DNA of 64,000 bases from Pseudomonas sp. MM223 (lineage in GTDB: Bacteria; Pseudomonadota; Gammaproteobacteria; Pseudomonadales; Pseudomonadaceae). Both the position numbers and the translations under genes were made by a program. Location: assembly GCA_947090765.1 (NCBI GenBank), contig OX352322.1, forward strand, positions 3,083,501 to 3,147,500. The letters run 5' to 3'. Below are positions 44,896 through 53,522 of this stretch, piece by piece; the stretch's first letter is position 1; each line of letters opens with the position of its first letter. The notes beneath the pieces were generated by a model. The model saw only the letters and a list, made by a program, of their open reading frames with translations, had not been told where the DNA came from and ran no database searches.

Positions 44896-45536
44896 TGAAC
44901 GACATACTGCTGATGTTGCTTGCCGGTGTGCCGTGGACGCTGGGGGTGACCGTGTGTGCTTTCGCGACCGGCGTGGTGCTGGGCTTTCCACTGTGTGCGC
45001 TGCGCATGGCCAAGGTGCGCGGGCTGGCGGCGCTGGGGGCTGCCATCGTGATGACCTTGCGCTCGATCCCGCCCATTGTCTGGCTGTTTTTCATCTTCTT
45101 CGGCATTGGTGGCGGCTATATCGCCCTGTCACCGTTCGTGGCGGCCACGGTGGGCCTGGGCCTGATCACGGCGGCACAGATGGCTGAAGTGTACCGCGGC
45201 GCTTTTGCGGCAATCCCCGATGGCCAGTACGAAGCCGCGCATGTACTCAACCTGTCACCGGCACAACGCTTTTTCGATGTGGTGCTGCCGCAACTGACGC
45301 GTATCTCCATCCCTACGGCAGCCACCTATGCCATCGGCCTGCTCAAGGACTCGGCGGTGGCATCGACACTGGGCGTGGCGGACATTAGCTTCCAGGCCTA
45401 CCAGGTCTCGCAGCAGACCTTCCAGGGGCTGGGTGTGTACAGCGCCGCAGCGCTGGTGTACCTGCTGCTGAGCGTGCCGGTGGCAATGGCTTCGCGCTGG
45501 TTGTCCGGCACCTTGCAACGGAGGATCAGCCTGTGA
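44895..45536 (+). CDS. Amino-acid-type ABC transporter, permease 1
   Basis: 213 residues with about five helices. The EAA loop is seen as AEVYRGAFAAIPDGQYEAAHVLNLSPAQRFFDVVLPQ. It overlaps the ATPase stop and the next permease start (GTGA), so the three genes are coupled. It belongs to the HisM/GlnP class, which forms heterodimers in the inner membrane. Confidence 0.92.
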   Translation: MNDILLMLLAGVPWTLGVTVCAFATGVVLGFPLCALRMAKVRGLAALGAAIVMTLRSIPPIVWLFFIFFGIGGGYIALSPFVAATVGLGLITAAQMAEVYRGAFAAIPDGQYEAAHVLNLSPAQRFFDVVLPQLTRISIPTAATYAIGLLKDSAVASTLGVADISFQAYQVSQQTFQGLGVYSAAALVYLLLSVPVAMASRWLSGTLQRRISL

Positions 45537-46201
45537 GCGAACTACTGAGCCTGTGGGCCGAATGGTTTCCGGAGTTGTGGAAGGGCTTTGTGCTGTCGTT
45601 GCAGGTAACCGCCATCAGCCTGGTACTCGGTATAGGGCTTGGCCTGCTGCTGGCCCTGGGCGTCAGCGCCAAGGGCAGGGCGCTGCGCTACCCGGCTCTG
45701 GTGATCGTCGAACTGGGGCGTGGTGCACCGGCCTTGATCCTGCTGCAGTACTTCTACTTCGGCTTGCCCTCGGCAAACCTGACGCTGAGCGCGTTCTGGG
45801 CCGCGGCACTGGCGTTGGCCTACTGCACCGCGGCGTACACCAGCGAAATCATTCGGGGCGGCCTGGAGGCGGTTGCCCGTGGCCAGCACGAAGCCGCCGA
45901 GGTGATTGGCCTGGACCGTATCGATGCACTGCGCTACGTGATCCTGCCCCAGGCCCTGCGGGTGGCACTGCCGTCGCTGCTGGGCTTTTCGATCATGATG
46001 TTCCAGGCCTCTTCTCTGTGTTTCACCATCGCCTTGCCCGAAATTGTCAGCCGCGCGTCGGCCATTGGCTCCTCGACCTTCCAGTACATGCCGGTACTGG
46101 TGTTGGCGGGGCTGATGTATGCGGCTGTCTGCGCACCGGCAAGCCTGGGGGTGGCCGCCCTGGAAAGAAGACTGGCACCCGGCCAGCACGCAAGCTCCTG
46201 A
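45533..46201 (+). CDS. Amino-acid-type ABC transporter, permease 2
   Basis: 222 residues from GTG 45533. About five membrane helices; EAA loop SEIIRGGLEAVARGQHEAAEVIGLDRIDALRYVILPQ. It pairs with permease 1. The substrate-binding protein gene follows after 36 bases. Confidence 0.92.
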   Translation: MSELLSLWAEWFPELWKGFVLSLQVTAISLVLGIGLGLLLALGVSAKGRALRYPALVIVELGRGAPALILLQYFYFGLPSANLTLSAFWAAALALAYCTAAYTSEIIRGGLEAVARGQHEAAEVIGLDRIDALRYVILPQALRVALPSLLGFSIMMFQASSLCFTIALPEIVSRASAIGSSTFQYMPVLVLAGLMYAAVCAPASLGVAALERRLAPGQHASS

Positions 46202-46237
46202 ACCCTGCCTGCCCTCAACATTGCATAGGTACCCGTG

Positions 46238-47068
46238 ATGAAACCATTCAAGCGTGTCACCCGTTGGTTGGCCCTCTGCGCCGCCGTTGCCGGCAGCGCC
46301 CAGGCCATGGCCGAGTGCAAGCCCAGCCACAGTTTCGAAACCCTTACGCCCGGTGTACTGACCGTGGCTGCGTGGGTGTTCCCGCCTTACTCCGTGCCTG
46401 GCCCGAATCAGGAGCTGGGCGGGGTGGACGGGGAGATCATCAAGCAGATTGCTGCCCGTGAGTGCCTGACCATCAAGGCCAGCGTGCTCGACCCGGCAGC
46501 GGCGATTCAGTCGGTGGTCACCCGCCGCGCCGACGTGGTCATCGGCGACTGGTACCGCACGGTGGAGCGCGGCAAGGTGCTGGGGCTGTCGGCGCCGCTG
46601 TACCTGGATGTGATGGGCATCATCTCCAAGCCGGGTTATGCCACGGTCGGTGAACTGGAGGGCAAAAGAGTGGGCACCGTGCAAGGCTACCTGTGGGTCA
46701 ACGACCTGAAGAAGGTGCTGGGCGACAACCTGGTGCTGTACCCCAACCCGGTGGCCATGGCCCAGGACCTGGCGTCCGGGCGCATCGAGGCCGGCATCGA
46801 CAGCCATGCAGTGGCGGTGGTGTCGCAGCAGAAGGGGGCCTACCAAGGGGCGAGTATCAAGGTGTCTGCGCCCGATGCGCGGGTGAAGGCTACCGAGCAG
46901 CCAGGGCAGACGGCGATTCCGTACATGCTGAGCAATGCCGATCTGGGCAAGGCACTGGATGGCAACATCCAGGCGTTGCATGACAGTGGCGAGATCGCGC
47001 GGATTCTCGAAGCCCACGGGCTGGACCGGCAGGCGGCCGAAGTGGGGGCGCCGCGGTTGGTAGAATGA
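46238..47068 (+). CDS. Amino-acid-type ABC transporter, periplasmic substrate-binding protein
   Basis: 276 residues from ATG 46238. A signal peptide ends near AQAMA (about 26). The mature protein is an SBP_bac_3 two-lobe binding protein (GVLTVAAWVFPPYS, DGEIIKQIAARECL, RADVVIGDWYRTVERGKVLGLS, GKRVGTVQGYLWVNDLKKVLG). The ligand Arg and Asp positions common in amino-acid binders are not clearly present: GDWYRT replaces the usual (M/I)xxTxER, although ERGKVL follows it. It may therefore bind an atypical zwitterion such as a betaine. It is last in the operon; a strong hairpin follows. Confidence 0.88.
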   Translation: MKPFKRVTRWLALCAAVAGSAQAMAECKPSHSFETLTPGVLTVAAWVFPPYSVPGPNQELGGVDGEIIKQIAARECLTIKASVLDPAAAIQSVVTRRADVVIGDWYRTVERGKVLGLSAPLYLDVMGIISKPGYATVGELEGKRVGTVQGYLWVNDLKKVLGDNLVLYPNPVAMAQDLASGRIEAGIDSHAVAVVSQQKGAYQGASIKVSAPDARVKATEQPGQTAIPYMLSNADLGKALDGNIQALHDSGEIARILEAHGLDRQAAEVGAPRLVE

Positions 47069-47074
47069 GGTTGA

Positions 47075-47122
47075 CCTGTGCCGGCCCCTTCGCGGGTTCG
47101 CCCGCGAAGGGGCCGGCACAGG
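47075..47122 (+). terminator. 22-bp perfect hairpin with TTCG loop after the ABC operon
   Basis: Arms 47075-47096 and 47101-47122 are perfect complements, with the tetraloop TTCG. The stem includes GGCCCCTTCGCGGG, a REP-type core. There is no T-run directly after it, so it may act as a REP hairpin or a processive-transcription and mRNA-decay barrier rather than a classical terminator. Confidence 0.6.
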
Positions 47123-47231
47123 CAAAACCCGGCCATTGCCATTGATGCAAGACACAATCTCGTCATTTAGCCTTTTCACTGGCGCGCGACAGGCATAAGG
47201 TATACGCCGTTCAAAATGCCCTGGAGCTGTC

Positions 47232-48206
47232 ATGTCCAACCAATTCCCGTCCGTTCGTCCACGCCGCCTGCGCCAGAACGAGTCCCTGCGCACGATCTTC
47301 CAGGAAACCGAATTCCGCCTGGAAGACCTGATCCTGCCGATCTTCGTCGAAGAGGGCATCGATGACTTCGTGCCGATCACCAGCATGCCTGGGGTCAACC
47401 GCATCCCTGAGAAACTGCTGGCCCAGGAAATCGAGCGTTATGCCCGTGCCGGTATCAAGTCGGTCATGACGTTTGGCGTTTCGCATAACCTGGACGCCAC
47501 TGGCAGCGATACCTGGAACGAAAACGGCCTGGTCGCGCGCATGTCGCGCATCTGCAAGGACACCGTGCCGGAAATGGTGGTGATGTCCGACACTTGCTTC
47601 TGCGAATACACCAGCCACGGCCACTGCGGCGTGTTGCATGACCATGGCGTGGACAACGATGCCACCTTGGCCAACCTGGGCAAGCAGGCGGTCATTGCCG
47701 CCGCTGCCGGTGCCGACTTCATCGCCCCGTCGGCGGCAATGGACGGCCAGGTACAGGCCATCCGTAGCGCGCTGGATGGTGCCGGTTTCCATGACACCGC
47801 GATCATGGCCTACTCCACCAAGTTCGCCTCGTCGCTGTATGGCCCGTTCCGTGAAGCCGGTGGTACCGCGCTGAAGGGCGACCGCAAGAGCTACCAGATG
47901 AACCCGATGAACCGCCGCGAAGCCGTGCGCGAGTCGCTGCTGGACGAGCAGGAGGGGGCTGATGTGTTGATGGTCAAGCCGGCCGGCGCCTACCTTGACG
48001 TGATTGCCGACATCCGCGCCGCTTCGCGCCTGCCGCTGGCGGCGTATCAGGTGAGTGGCGAGTACGCGATGATCAAGTTCGGCGGCCTGGCCGGCGCCAT
48101 CGATGAAGGCCGGGTGGTGCGTGAAAGCATCGGCGCGATCAAGCGTGCCGGTGCCGACCTGATCCTGACCTATTTCGCCATGGACCTGGCCCGCGAAGGT
48201 ATCTGA
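47232..48206 (+). CDS. hemB: Delta-aminolevulinic acid dehydratase (porphobilinogen synthase), zinc type
   Basis: 324 residues from ATG 47232 with GGAG five bases upstream. It condenses two 5-aminolevulinate molecules to porphobilinogen in haem synthesis. Active-site lysines lie in AYSTKFASS (about 196) and [10 protein letters not shown] (about 249). The catalytic metal site is the cysteine type, [15 protein letters not shown] (Cys-x-Cys-x7-Cys), as in E. coli. The P. aeruginosa enzyme, as I recall it, has Asp/Ala there and uses magnesium. It is a single gene bounded by hairpins on both sides. Confidence 0.95.
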   Translation: MSNQFPSVRPRRLRQNESLRTIFQETEFRLEDLILPIFVEEGIDDFVPITSMPGVNRIPEKLLAQEIERYARAGIKSVMTFGVSHNLDATGSDTWNENGLVARMSRICKDTVPEMVVMSDTCFCEYTSHGHCGVLHDHGVDNDATLANLGKQAVIAAAAGADFIAPSAAMDGQVQAIRSALDGAGFHDTAIMAYSTKFASSLYGPFREAGGTALKGDRKSYQMNPMNRREAVRESLLDEQEGADVLMVKPAGAYLDVIADIRAASRLPLAAYQVSGEYAMIKFGGLAGAIDEGRVVRESIGAIKRAGADLILTYFAMDLAREGI

Positions 48207-48230
48207 TTGCAAAGCGCGCCGCGTTGCGGC

Positions 48231-48322
48231 GCATCGCCGGCAAGCCAGCTCCCACAGGTACTGAACAGCCTTCAACGCCAGCGCTGTGCTTGTGGGAGCT
48301 GGCTTGCCGGCGATAGGGCCGG
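48231..48322. repeat. REP inverted pair between hemB and the MFS gene
   Basis: Arms at 48231-48256 and 48291-48322 contain ATCGCCGGCAAGCCAGCTCC and its complement, the same family as 33830 and 54228. It lies between convergent genes. Confidence 0.85.
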
Positions 48323-48357
48323 AACAGGCTGAAGCAATGCCTGCTCCGGTTACGCCT

Positions 48358-49692
48358 TTACAAGGCTGCCGCTTCCTGCAGGCTCATCGATTTGGTCTCC
48401 GGTGCCAGTACCAACGACACCGCCAGCCCCATCATGGTGATAGCCGCGGCGGCGAACATCGTGTTGGCAATGCCATAGTGCTCCAGCGAAATCGGCACCA
48501 GCCAGGTGCCGATGGCCGGCTCGAACGCCGCCAGCGAGGCACCCATACCCACCGCGAAAGCGCGGATTTCGGTGGGGAACAGCTCGTTCGGGTAGACGAA
48601 CTCCAGCACCTGGGCACCGCCGATGAACAGCGCGTAGGCACCGAACAGCGACAGCACTACCCAGCCTTGTGCATCCGGGAACAGTCCCAACCCCAGCAGC
48701 GCCAGCCCCGACCACAGGAAACTGTGGAGGATGATGGTGCGCCGGCCCAGGTAGTTGATCAGCCAGGTGGCGATGATGCAGCCAAGCACCAGGATCAGGG
48801 TAATGCCCATCGAGCCTAAGGCCGCCAGGTTGCCGGTCAACTGCAGCGCCTGGAACAGCTTGGGCACGAAGGCATACACGGCAAACAGCGGGATGACCGC
48901 GCAGGCCCAGAACATCACCACGAACAGGATGCGCTTGCCGTAGCCGGCGCGCAGGGCGCCGATGAACGACATGGTTTGGCCCGAGGCGCTGTCATCGCTG
49001 ATGTTGCGCAGCGAGAAACCCTGGCCATACACCTTGCGGATCACCTGCTCGGCCTCTGTGCGTCGGCCTTTGCTCAGTAGCCAGCGCGGCGACTCGGGTG
49101 TGCCCAGGCGGACCAGCAACAGCAAGCCGGCAATGATGGCCGGGCTAGCCATGACTGTACGCCATTGCTCGGGGCCGGCGTCGGCCAGCATGAAGTTGCC
49201 GGCAATGTAGGCCAGCGCGGCACCGACGAACCACAACACCGTCAGCAGCGACAGCCGCGACCCCCGGGATTTCTGCGGAATGAACTCGGTCAGCAGCGAG
49301 CCGGCGGCGGTGTACTCGATGCCGACTGCAAGCCCGCACAGCAGGCGCAGTACCGATAAGGTCAGCGGATCCTGCACCCACAGCATGCCGACCGAGGCCA
49401 GCATGACAATAGCCGGGGCGACGAAAAACAGCTTCTGTCGGCCCACGCGGTCGGTTAGCCAACCGCCGAAGAAGCCCCCTGCGAATACGCCAAGCAGGGC
49501 CATGGCAGCGATCATGCCTTGCCAGAAGCCGCTCAGTTGCAGCGAAGCGGACATGGGGAGGGTGGCGACGCCGATGATGCTGAGGATGTAACCGACCATC
49601 ACCCAGCCCAGCCCGGTACGCAGGGTGAGCAGTTGATGGAAGCTGTTGATTTCAACGTCGTCGATCATGACGGGTTGGGCAGTGGAACGCAT
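48358..49692 (-). CDS. MFS transporter (sugar-porter-like)
   Basis: 444 residues from ATG 49692, preceded by AAGAG. Twelve predicted helices. The MFS motif GGWLTDRVGRQKLF lies between helices 2 and 3, GIEYTAAGSLLTEFIPQKSRGSRL in the helix 4-5 region, and TPESPRWLLSKGR before the central loop, which is the sugar-porter signature also seen in aromatic-acid and niacin porters. The substrate is unknown. It follows the FAD oxidase gene on the same strand after 64 bases, so uptake of the oxidase substrate is a reasonable guess. Confidence 0.85.
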   Translation of the reverse strand: MRSTAQPVMIDDVEINSFHQLLTLRTGLGWVMVGYILSIIGVATLPMSASLQLSGFWQGMIAAMALLGVFAGGFFGGWLTDRVGRQKLFFVAPAIVMLASVGMLWVQDPLTLSVLRLLCGLAVGIEYTAAGSLLTEFIPQKSRGSRLSLLTVLWFVGAALAYIAGNFMLADAGPEQWRTVMASPAIIAGLLLLVRLGTPESPRWLLSKGRRTEAEQVIRKVYGQGFSLRNISDDSASGQTMSFIGALRAGYGKRILFVVMFWACAVIPLFAVYAFVPKLFQALQLTGNLAALGSMGITLILVLGCIIATWLINYLGRRTIILHSFLWSGLALLGLGLFPDAQGWVVLSLFGAYALFIGGAQVLEFVYPNELFPTEIRAFAVGMGASLAAFEPAIGTWLVPISLEHYGIANTMFAAAAITMMGLAVSLVLAPETKSMSLQEAAAL

Positions 49693-49756
49693 GTTTTTCT
49701 CTTGATCTGTTAATAGTGCCACACAAGGCAGGTGGCGGGCCTGGCAGCCCGCGCGG

Positions 49757-51076
49757 TCAAACTTCGAGGCCGGCGCGGAACTGGCCCCACTTGAGCACCG
49801 AGTTCACGCCAATGGACAGAAACGGCTGCGGCGGGGTCTTGTTCGGGCCTGGCGACGACAGCAGGAAGTCGATGTGCTCGTTATGCTCGCCGGCCAGCCA
49901 GTCCGCCAGCAGCTTGCCGGTGGCAGTACCGCGGGTGATGCCCAGGCCGTTGCAGCACAGGGCGCCGTAAACGTTCGGGGCCAGTTGGCCGAAGAAGCCT
50001 TCGTGGTTTTCCGACAGGCAGATGGCGCCGCTCCAGGAATATTCGAACTCGACATTGCCGAGCATCGGGAAGCGCCGCTCGAATGACTTGCGGTGGGTGG
50101 GCAGGTGGCTTTGCAAGGCACTGCTGCGCGGGCGGCCGTCCGGGTAGAAGTTGAAGCTGTTGCGGATCAGGATGCGGTTGTCGGCGGTGCGGCGCACGGT
50201 GCTGCCGAACGGGTGCGCAGGGATTACCCCCCATACCGGCTGGCCACCCAGGCGGGCCTGTTCTTCGGCGGTAAGCTGACGGCTCAGGCTGGCGTACAGG
50301 AACGTCGGCAGCAGGCGGCCCTTGAGGAAGCCGAACGCCGAGGCAAAGCCATTGTTGGCGAGTATCAGCTTGTCGGTGACGATGGTGCCACGGTCATGCA
50401 CCAAGGTGATCTTGTCGCCCTGGTCGATCGAGGTGATCGGCGTGTGCTCGTACAGGGTGACGTTGGCCGGCAGGCTGTCGGCCAGGCCTTTTACCAGGGC
50501 CGATGGCTGTAGCAACAGGGTACCGGGGATGTGCAAGGCTTTCTTGTAGTACGAGGTGCCGATGTGCGCTGGCAGGTCTTGCTCGTCAATCAGGGTGGCG
50601 CTGCAGCCGATTTTCTCCAGGCCACTGCGGTAGGCCTCGAGGATGGCAATGCCCTTGGCGCCGACGGCGGCCTGGTACTTGCCAGAGGCGGACATCTGGC
50701 AGTCGATGCCGTTGCGCTCGACGATGTCGCGCAGGTAGTCCTGGCCGAGGGTGTTCAGGCGCAGAACCCTGGTTGCAGCGGTAACGTCGCCGATGTAGTC
50801 CTTGGCACCGATGTCGTGCGGCACGTCGATGGCGAAGCCGGCATTGCGGCCGGCGGAGCCAAAGCCGACTTCCTGGGCTTCGACCAGCACGATCTCTTCA
50901 TTGGGGAAGTTCAACGCCATCTGGCGCGCCGCAGCCAAACCGGTCAGGCCAGCGCCGATGATGGTCCAGCGCGCTTGCTTGCGACCCGAATGGCCTGGGC
51001 ACGGCTGACGCTTGGGGCTGGTGTGGTACCAGCCCGGACGGGCGTCATCGCCAGGCAACGAAGTGACTTTTTGCAT
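49757..51076 (-). CDS. FAD-dependent amine oxidoreductase, PuuB/DadA family
   Basis: 439 residues from ATG 51076 with GGAG seven bases upstream. It has the N-terminal DARPGWYHTS segment, the FAD fold RWTIIGAGLTGLAAARQMA (about 40-58), GSAGRNAGFA, the central substrate domain, and the C-terminal GLGITRGTATGKLLADWLAG typical of gamma-glutamylputrescine oxidase-like enzymes. Such flavoproteins oxidise primary or secondary amines or amino acids. No other putrescine genes are near, so the substrate is open. It is co-oriented with the MFS gene that follows, and its promoter region carries two ATTGTCTA repeats. Confidence 0.85.
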   Translation of the reverse strand: MQKVTSLPGDDARPGWYHTSPKRQPCPGHSGRKQARWTIIGAGLTGLAAARQMALNFPNEEIVLVEAQEVGFGSAGRNAGFAIDVPHDIGAKDYIGDVTAATRVLRLNTLGQDYLRDIVERNGIDCQMSASGKYQAAVGAKGIAILEAYRSGLEKIGCSATLIDEQDLPAHIGTSYYKKALHIPGTLLLQPSALVKGLADSLPANVTLYEHTPITSIDQGDKITLVHDRGTIVTDKLILANNGFASAFGFLKGRLLPTFLYASLSRQLTAEEQARLGGQPVWGVIPAHPFGSTVRRTADNRILIRNSFNFYPDGRPRSSALQSHLPTHRKSFERRFPMLGNVEFEYSWSGAICLSENHEGFFGQLAPNVYGALCCNGLGITRGTATGKLLADWLAGEHNEHIDFLLSSPGPNKTPPQPFLSIGVNSVLKWGQFRAGLEV

Positions 51077-51152
51077 TTTTATACTCCGGTTAACGATCTT
51101 GCGGGGTGGCATGTGGCAGCGGCACATCGGCCTTGAAGTGCGACATTCTTTC

Positions 51153-51182
51153 ATTGTCTATTTGCATTATACAAATTGTCTA
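51153..51182 (-). promoter_or_regulatory. Promoter with direct repeats upstream of the FAD oxidase
   Basis: ATTGTCTA occurs at 51153-51160 and again at 51175-51182, 22 bases apart (two helical turns), on the plus-strand reading. Between them is the dyad ATTTG-CATTATA-CAAAT (51160-51176). Read on the minus strand its core is a consensus -10, TATAAT (51166-51171), about 90 bases before the oxidase ATG. The layout suggests a regulator that binds direct repeats across the promoter. No regulator gene is adjacent. Confidence 0.45.
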
Positions 51183-51308
51183 CTATTCGTTGCTGCCGAA
51201 TAAGCCCAAATGCAAGCAAGCCCACGCACAAAAAATCAGTAAGCGCTGAATTATTTAGTGTCCCGTTGTATCTGAACCCTTAGAGCATTCATCGACAGGG
51301 ATAACGGC

Positions 51309-52811
51309 ATGAAACCTCGCAAGAAACGCGTCCAGCCAATCGGCCTGAAGGACATCACCATCGTCGACGACGCCAAGATGAAAAAGGCCATTACCGCCGC
51401 TGCGCTGGGCAATGCCATGGAGTGGTTCGACTTTGGCGTGTACGGCTTCGTGGCTTACGCCTTGGGCAAGGTGTTTTTCCCCAACGCCGACCCTAGCGTG
51501 CAGATGATCGCGGCGCTGGCCACGTTTTCGGTGCCGTTCCTGATCCGGCCACTGGGCGGGCTGTTCTTCGGTGCTTTGGGCGACAAGTTCGGGCGGCAGA
51601 AAATCCTCGCCGCGACCATCGTCATCATGTCGCTCAGCACCTTCGCCATCGGCCTGATACCGTCCTATGCCAGCATCGGCATCTGGGCACCGATCCTGTT
51701 GTTGCTGGCCAAGATGGCCCAAGGTTTTTCGGTGGGCGGCGAGTACACCGGCGCCTCGATCTTCGTTGCCGAATACGCCCCCGACCGCAAACGCGGTTTC
51801 CTCGGTAGCTGGCTGGACTTTGGCTCGATTGCGGGCTTTGTGCTAGGCGCGGGGGTGGTGGTGCTGATTTCCACCATTCTGGGTGAAGAAAAATTCCTTG
51901 AATGGGGCTGGCGCCTGCCGTTCTTCCTGGCCCTGCCGTTAGGCATCATCGGCCTGTACCTGCGCCATGCGCTGGAAGAAACACCTGCGTTCCAGCAGCA
52001 TGTCGACAAGTTGGAGCAGGGCGACCGCGAAGGCCTGGCCTCCGGGCCCAAGGTGTCGTTCAAGGAAGTGGCCACACAGCACTGGCGCAGCCTGGTGACT
52101 TGCATCGGCGTGGTGATTGCCACCAACGTCACCTACTACATGCTGCTCACCTACATGCCCAGCTACCTGTCGCACAACCTGCATTACAGCGAAGACCATG
52201 GCGTGCTGATCATCATCGCGATCATGGTCGGCATGCTGTTCGTGCAGCCGGTGATTGGCTTGCTCAGCGACAAGTTCGGCCGCCGGCCGTTCATCATCGT
52301 CGGCAGTGTCGGCCTGTTCGCCCTGGCCATTCCGGCGTTCATGCTGATTAACAGCGGCGTGCTGGGGGTGATTTTTGCCGGGCTGCTGATCATTGCCGTG
52401 CTGCTGAATTTCTTCATCGGCGTGATGGCCTCGACGCTGCCGGCGATGTTCCCAACACACATCCGCTACAGCGCCTTGGCGGCTGCTTTCAACATTTCGG
52501 TGCTGATCGCCGGGCTTACTCCGACCCTCACTGCCTGGCTGGTGGAGAGCACGGGCGACCTGTACATGCCGGCCTACTACCTGATGGTGATCGCCGCCAT
52601 TGGCCTGCTGACCGGGTTGACCATGAAGGAAACCGCCAACAAGCCGCTGCGCGGCGCTGCACCGGCGGCATCGGACATCGAGGAAGCGCGTGAGCTGCTG
52701 CAGGAGCACCACGACAACATCGAGCAGAAGATCGAGGACATCGATGCGCAGATCGCCGAGCTGGAAGCCAAGCGCGAGACGTTGGCACAGCAACACCCGC
52801 GCATCGATTGA
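51309..52811 (+). CDS. proP: ProP-type MFS symporter with C-terminal coiled coil
   Basis: 500 residues. The MHS-family start GNAMEWFDFGVYGFVAYALGK and motif GALGDKFGRQKILAATI are followed by twelve helices. The tail, residues about 450-498 (EEARELLQEHHDNIEQKIEDIDAQIAELEAKRET), is a heptad coiled coil like that of E. coli ProP, which senses osmolality. It probably takes up proline, glycine betaine or similar osmoprotectants with protons. ATG 51309 has GGGA upstream. Its stop abuts the convergent YoaK gene with no gap. Confidence 0.85.
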   Translation: MKPRKKRVQPIGLKDITIVDDAKMKKAITAAALGNAMEWFDFGVYGFVAYALGKVFFPNADPSVQMIAALATFSVPFLIRPLGGLFFGALGDKFGRQKILAATIVIMSLSTFAIGLIPSYASIGIWAPILLLLAKMAQGFSVGGEYTGASIFVAEYAPDRKRGFLGSWLDFGSIAGFVLGAGVVVLISTILGEEKFLEWGWRLPFFLALPLGIIGLYLRHALEETPAFQQHVDKLEQGDREGLASGPKVSFKEVATQHWRSLVTCIGVVIATNVTYYMLLTYMPSYLSHNLHYSEDHGVLIIIAIMVGMLFVQPVIGLLSDKFGRRPFIIVGSVGLFALAIPAFMLINSGVLGVIFAGLLIIAVLLNFFIGVMASTLPAMFPTHIRYSALAAAFNISVLIAGLTPTLTAWLVESTGDLYMPAYYLMVIAAIGLLTGLTMKETANKPLRGAAPAASDIEEARELLQEHHDNIEQKIEDIDAQIAELEAKRETLAQQHPRID

Positions 52812-53513
52812 TCAACGTGGCATGTAGCCACGCTGCCAGGCGCGCGGGATGAACCGCGACACCAGGGCCAGCACACAGGCCAGCGCGCAGCTGCCAGCCA
52901 GTGCCTGCAGGCCCAGGCGCTGCTGCAACCAGGCGCCCAATGCGGCCCCCAGCAGCATGCCGGCCCAGGGCACCAGCTGCACCCGCCAGCCGTTGCGCCG
53001 TTCACCCATCAGCCAACGCCCCAGGCCACGGCCGAAGCGGGACAGGGCACCGGTGACGTAAGTGAGGCCGATGGGCAGGCCGTTCACCTGTTCAACCACG
53101 GCATTGATCATGCCCATGGCCAGCGTGGCGGCGAGCAATGCCGGGAAGGTGGCCGCAAACGGCCACGCGGCCGCAAACGCCAGCAGCACGGCAACCATCA
53201 GCAACACGGGCCAGGCCCGGCGGCGCAAGCCTCGCGCCAGCAGCACGCCCAGCGCATTGCCGGCGACGAAGCCCAGTATCGCGCCACTCAGGCGCAGCAC
53301 CAGGGCAAGGTCTGCCTCGCTGATGGCCACGGCCAGGCGTGTGGTATTGCCACTCATGAACGACACGAAGTCGCCCAGTGCCAGCAGGCCGATGGCATCG
53401 GTCATGCCGGCCAGCACCGACAAACCAGCGACCAGACCAAGGCCGACACGGCCACGCAACACTTGCAGACGTAGCCGCCTGGCCGTGCGCGCGGGAAGGG
53501 CGTTGGGCAGCAT
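52812..53513 (-). CDS. YoaK/DUF1275 family membrane protein
   Basis: 233 residues with about six helices. The DUF1275 wording GMTDAIGLLALGDFVSFMSGNTTRLA (about 36-61) and VNGLPIGLTYVTGALSRFGR (about 140-160) is clear. The function is unknown. ATG 53513 uses a GAGG that overlaps the TGA of ribE (nine bases upstream), so the two are probably translationally coupled. Confidence 0.85.
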   Translation of the reverse strand: MLPNALPARTARRLRLQVLRGRVGLGLVAGLSVLAGMTDAIGLLALGDFVSFMSGNTTRLAVAISEADLALVLRLSGAILGFVAGNALGVLLARGLRRRAWPVLLMVAVLLAFAAAWPFAATFPALLAATLAMGMINAVVEQVNGLPIGLTYVTGALSRFGRGLGRWLMGERRNGWRVQLVPWAGMLLGAALGAWLQQRLGLQALAGSCALACVLALVSRFIPRAWQRGYMPR

Positions 53514-53522
53514 GGGCAGGCC

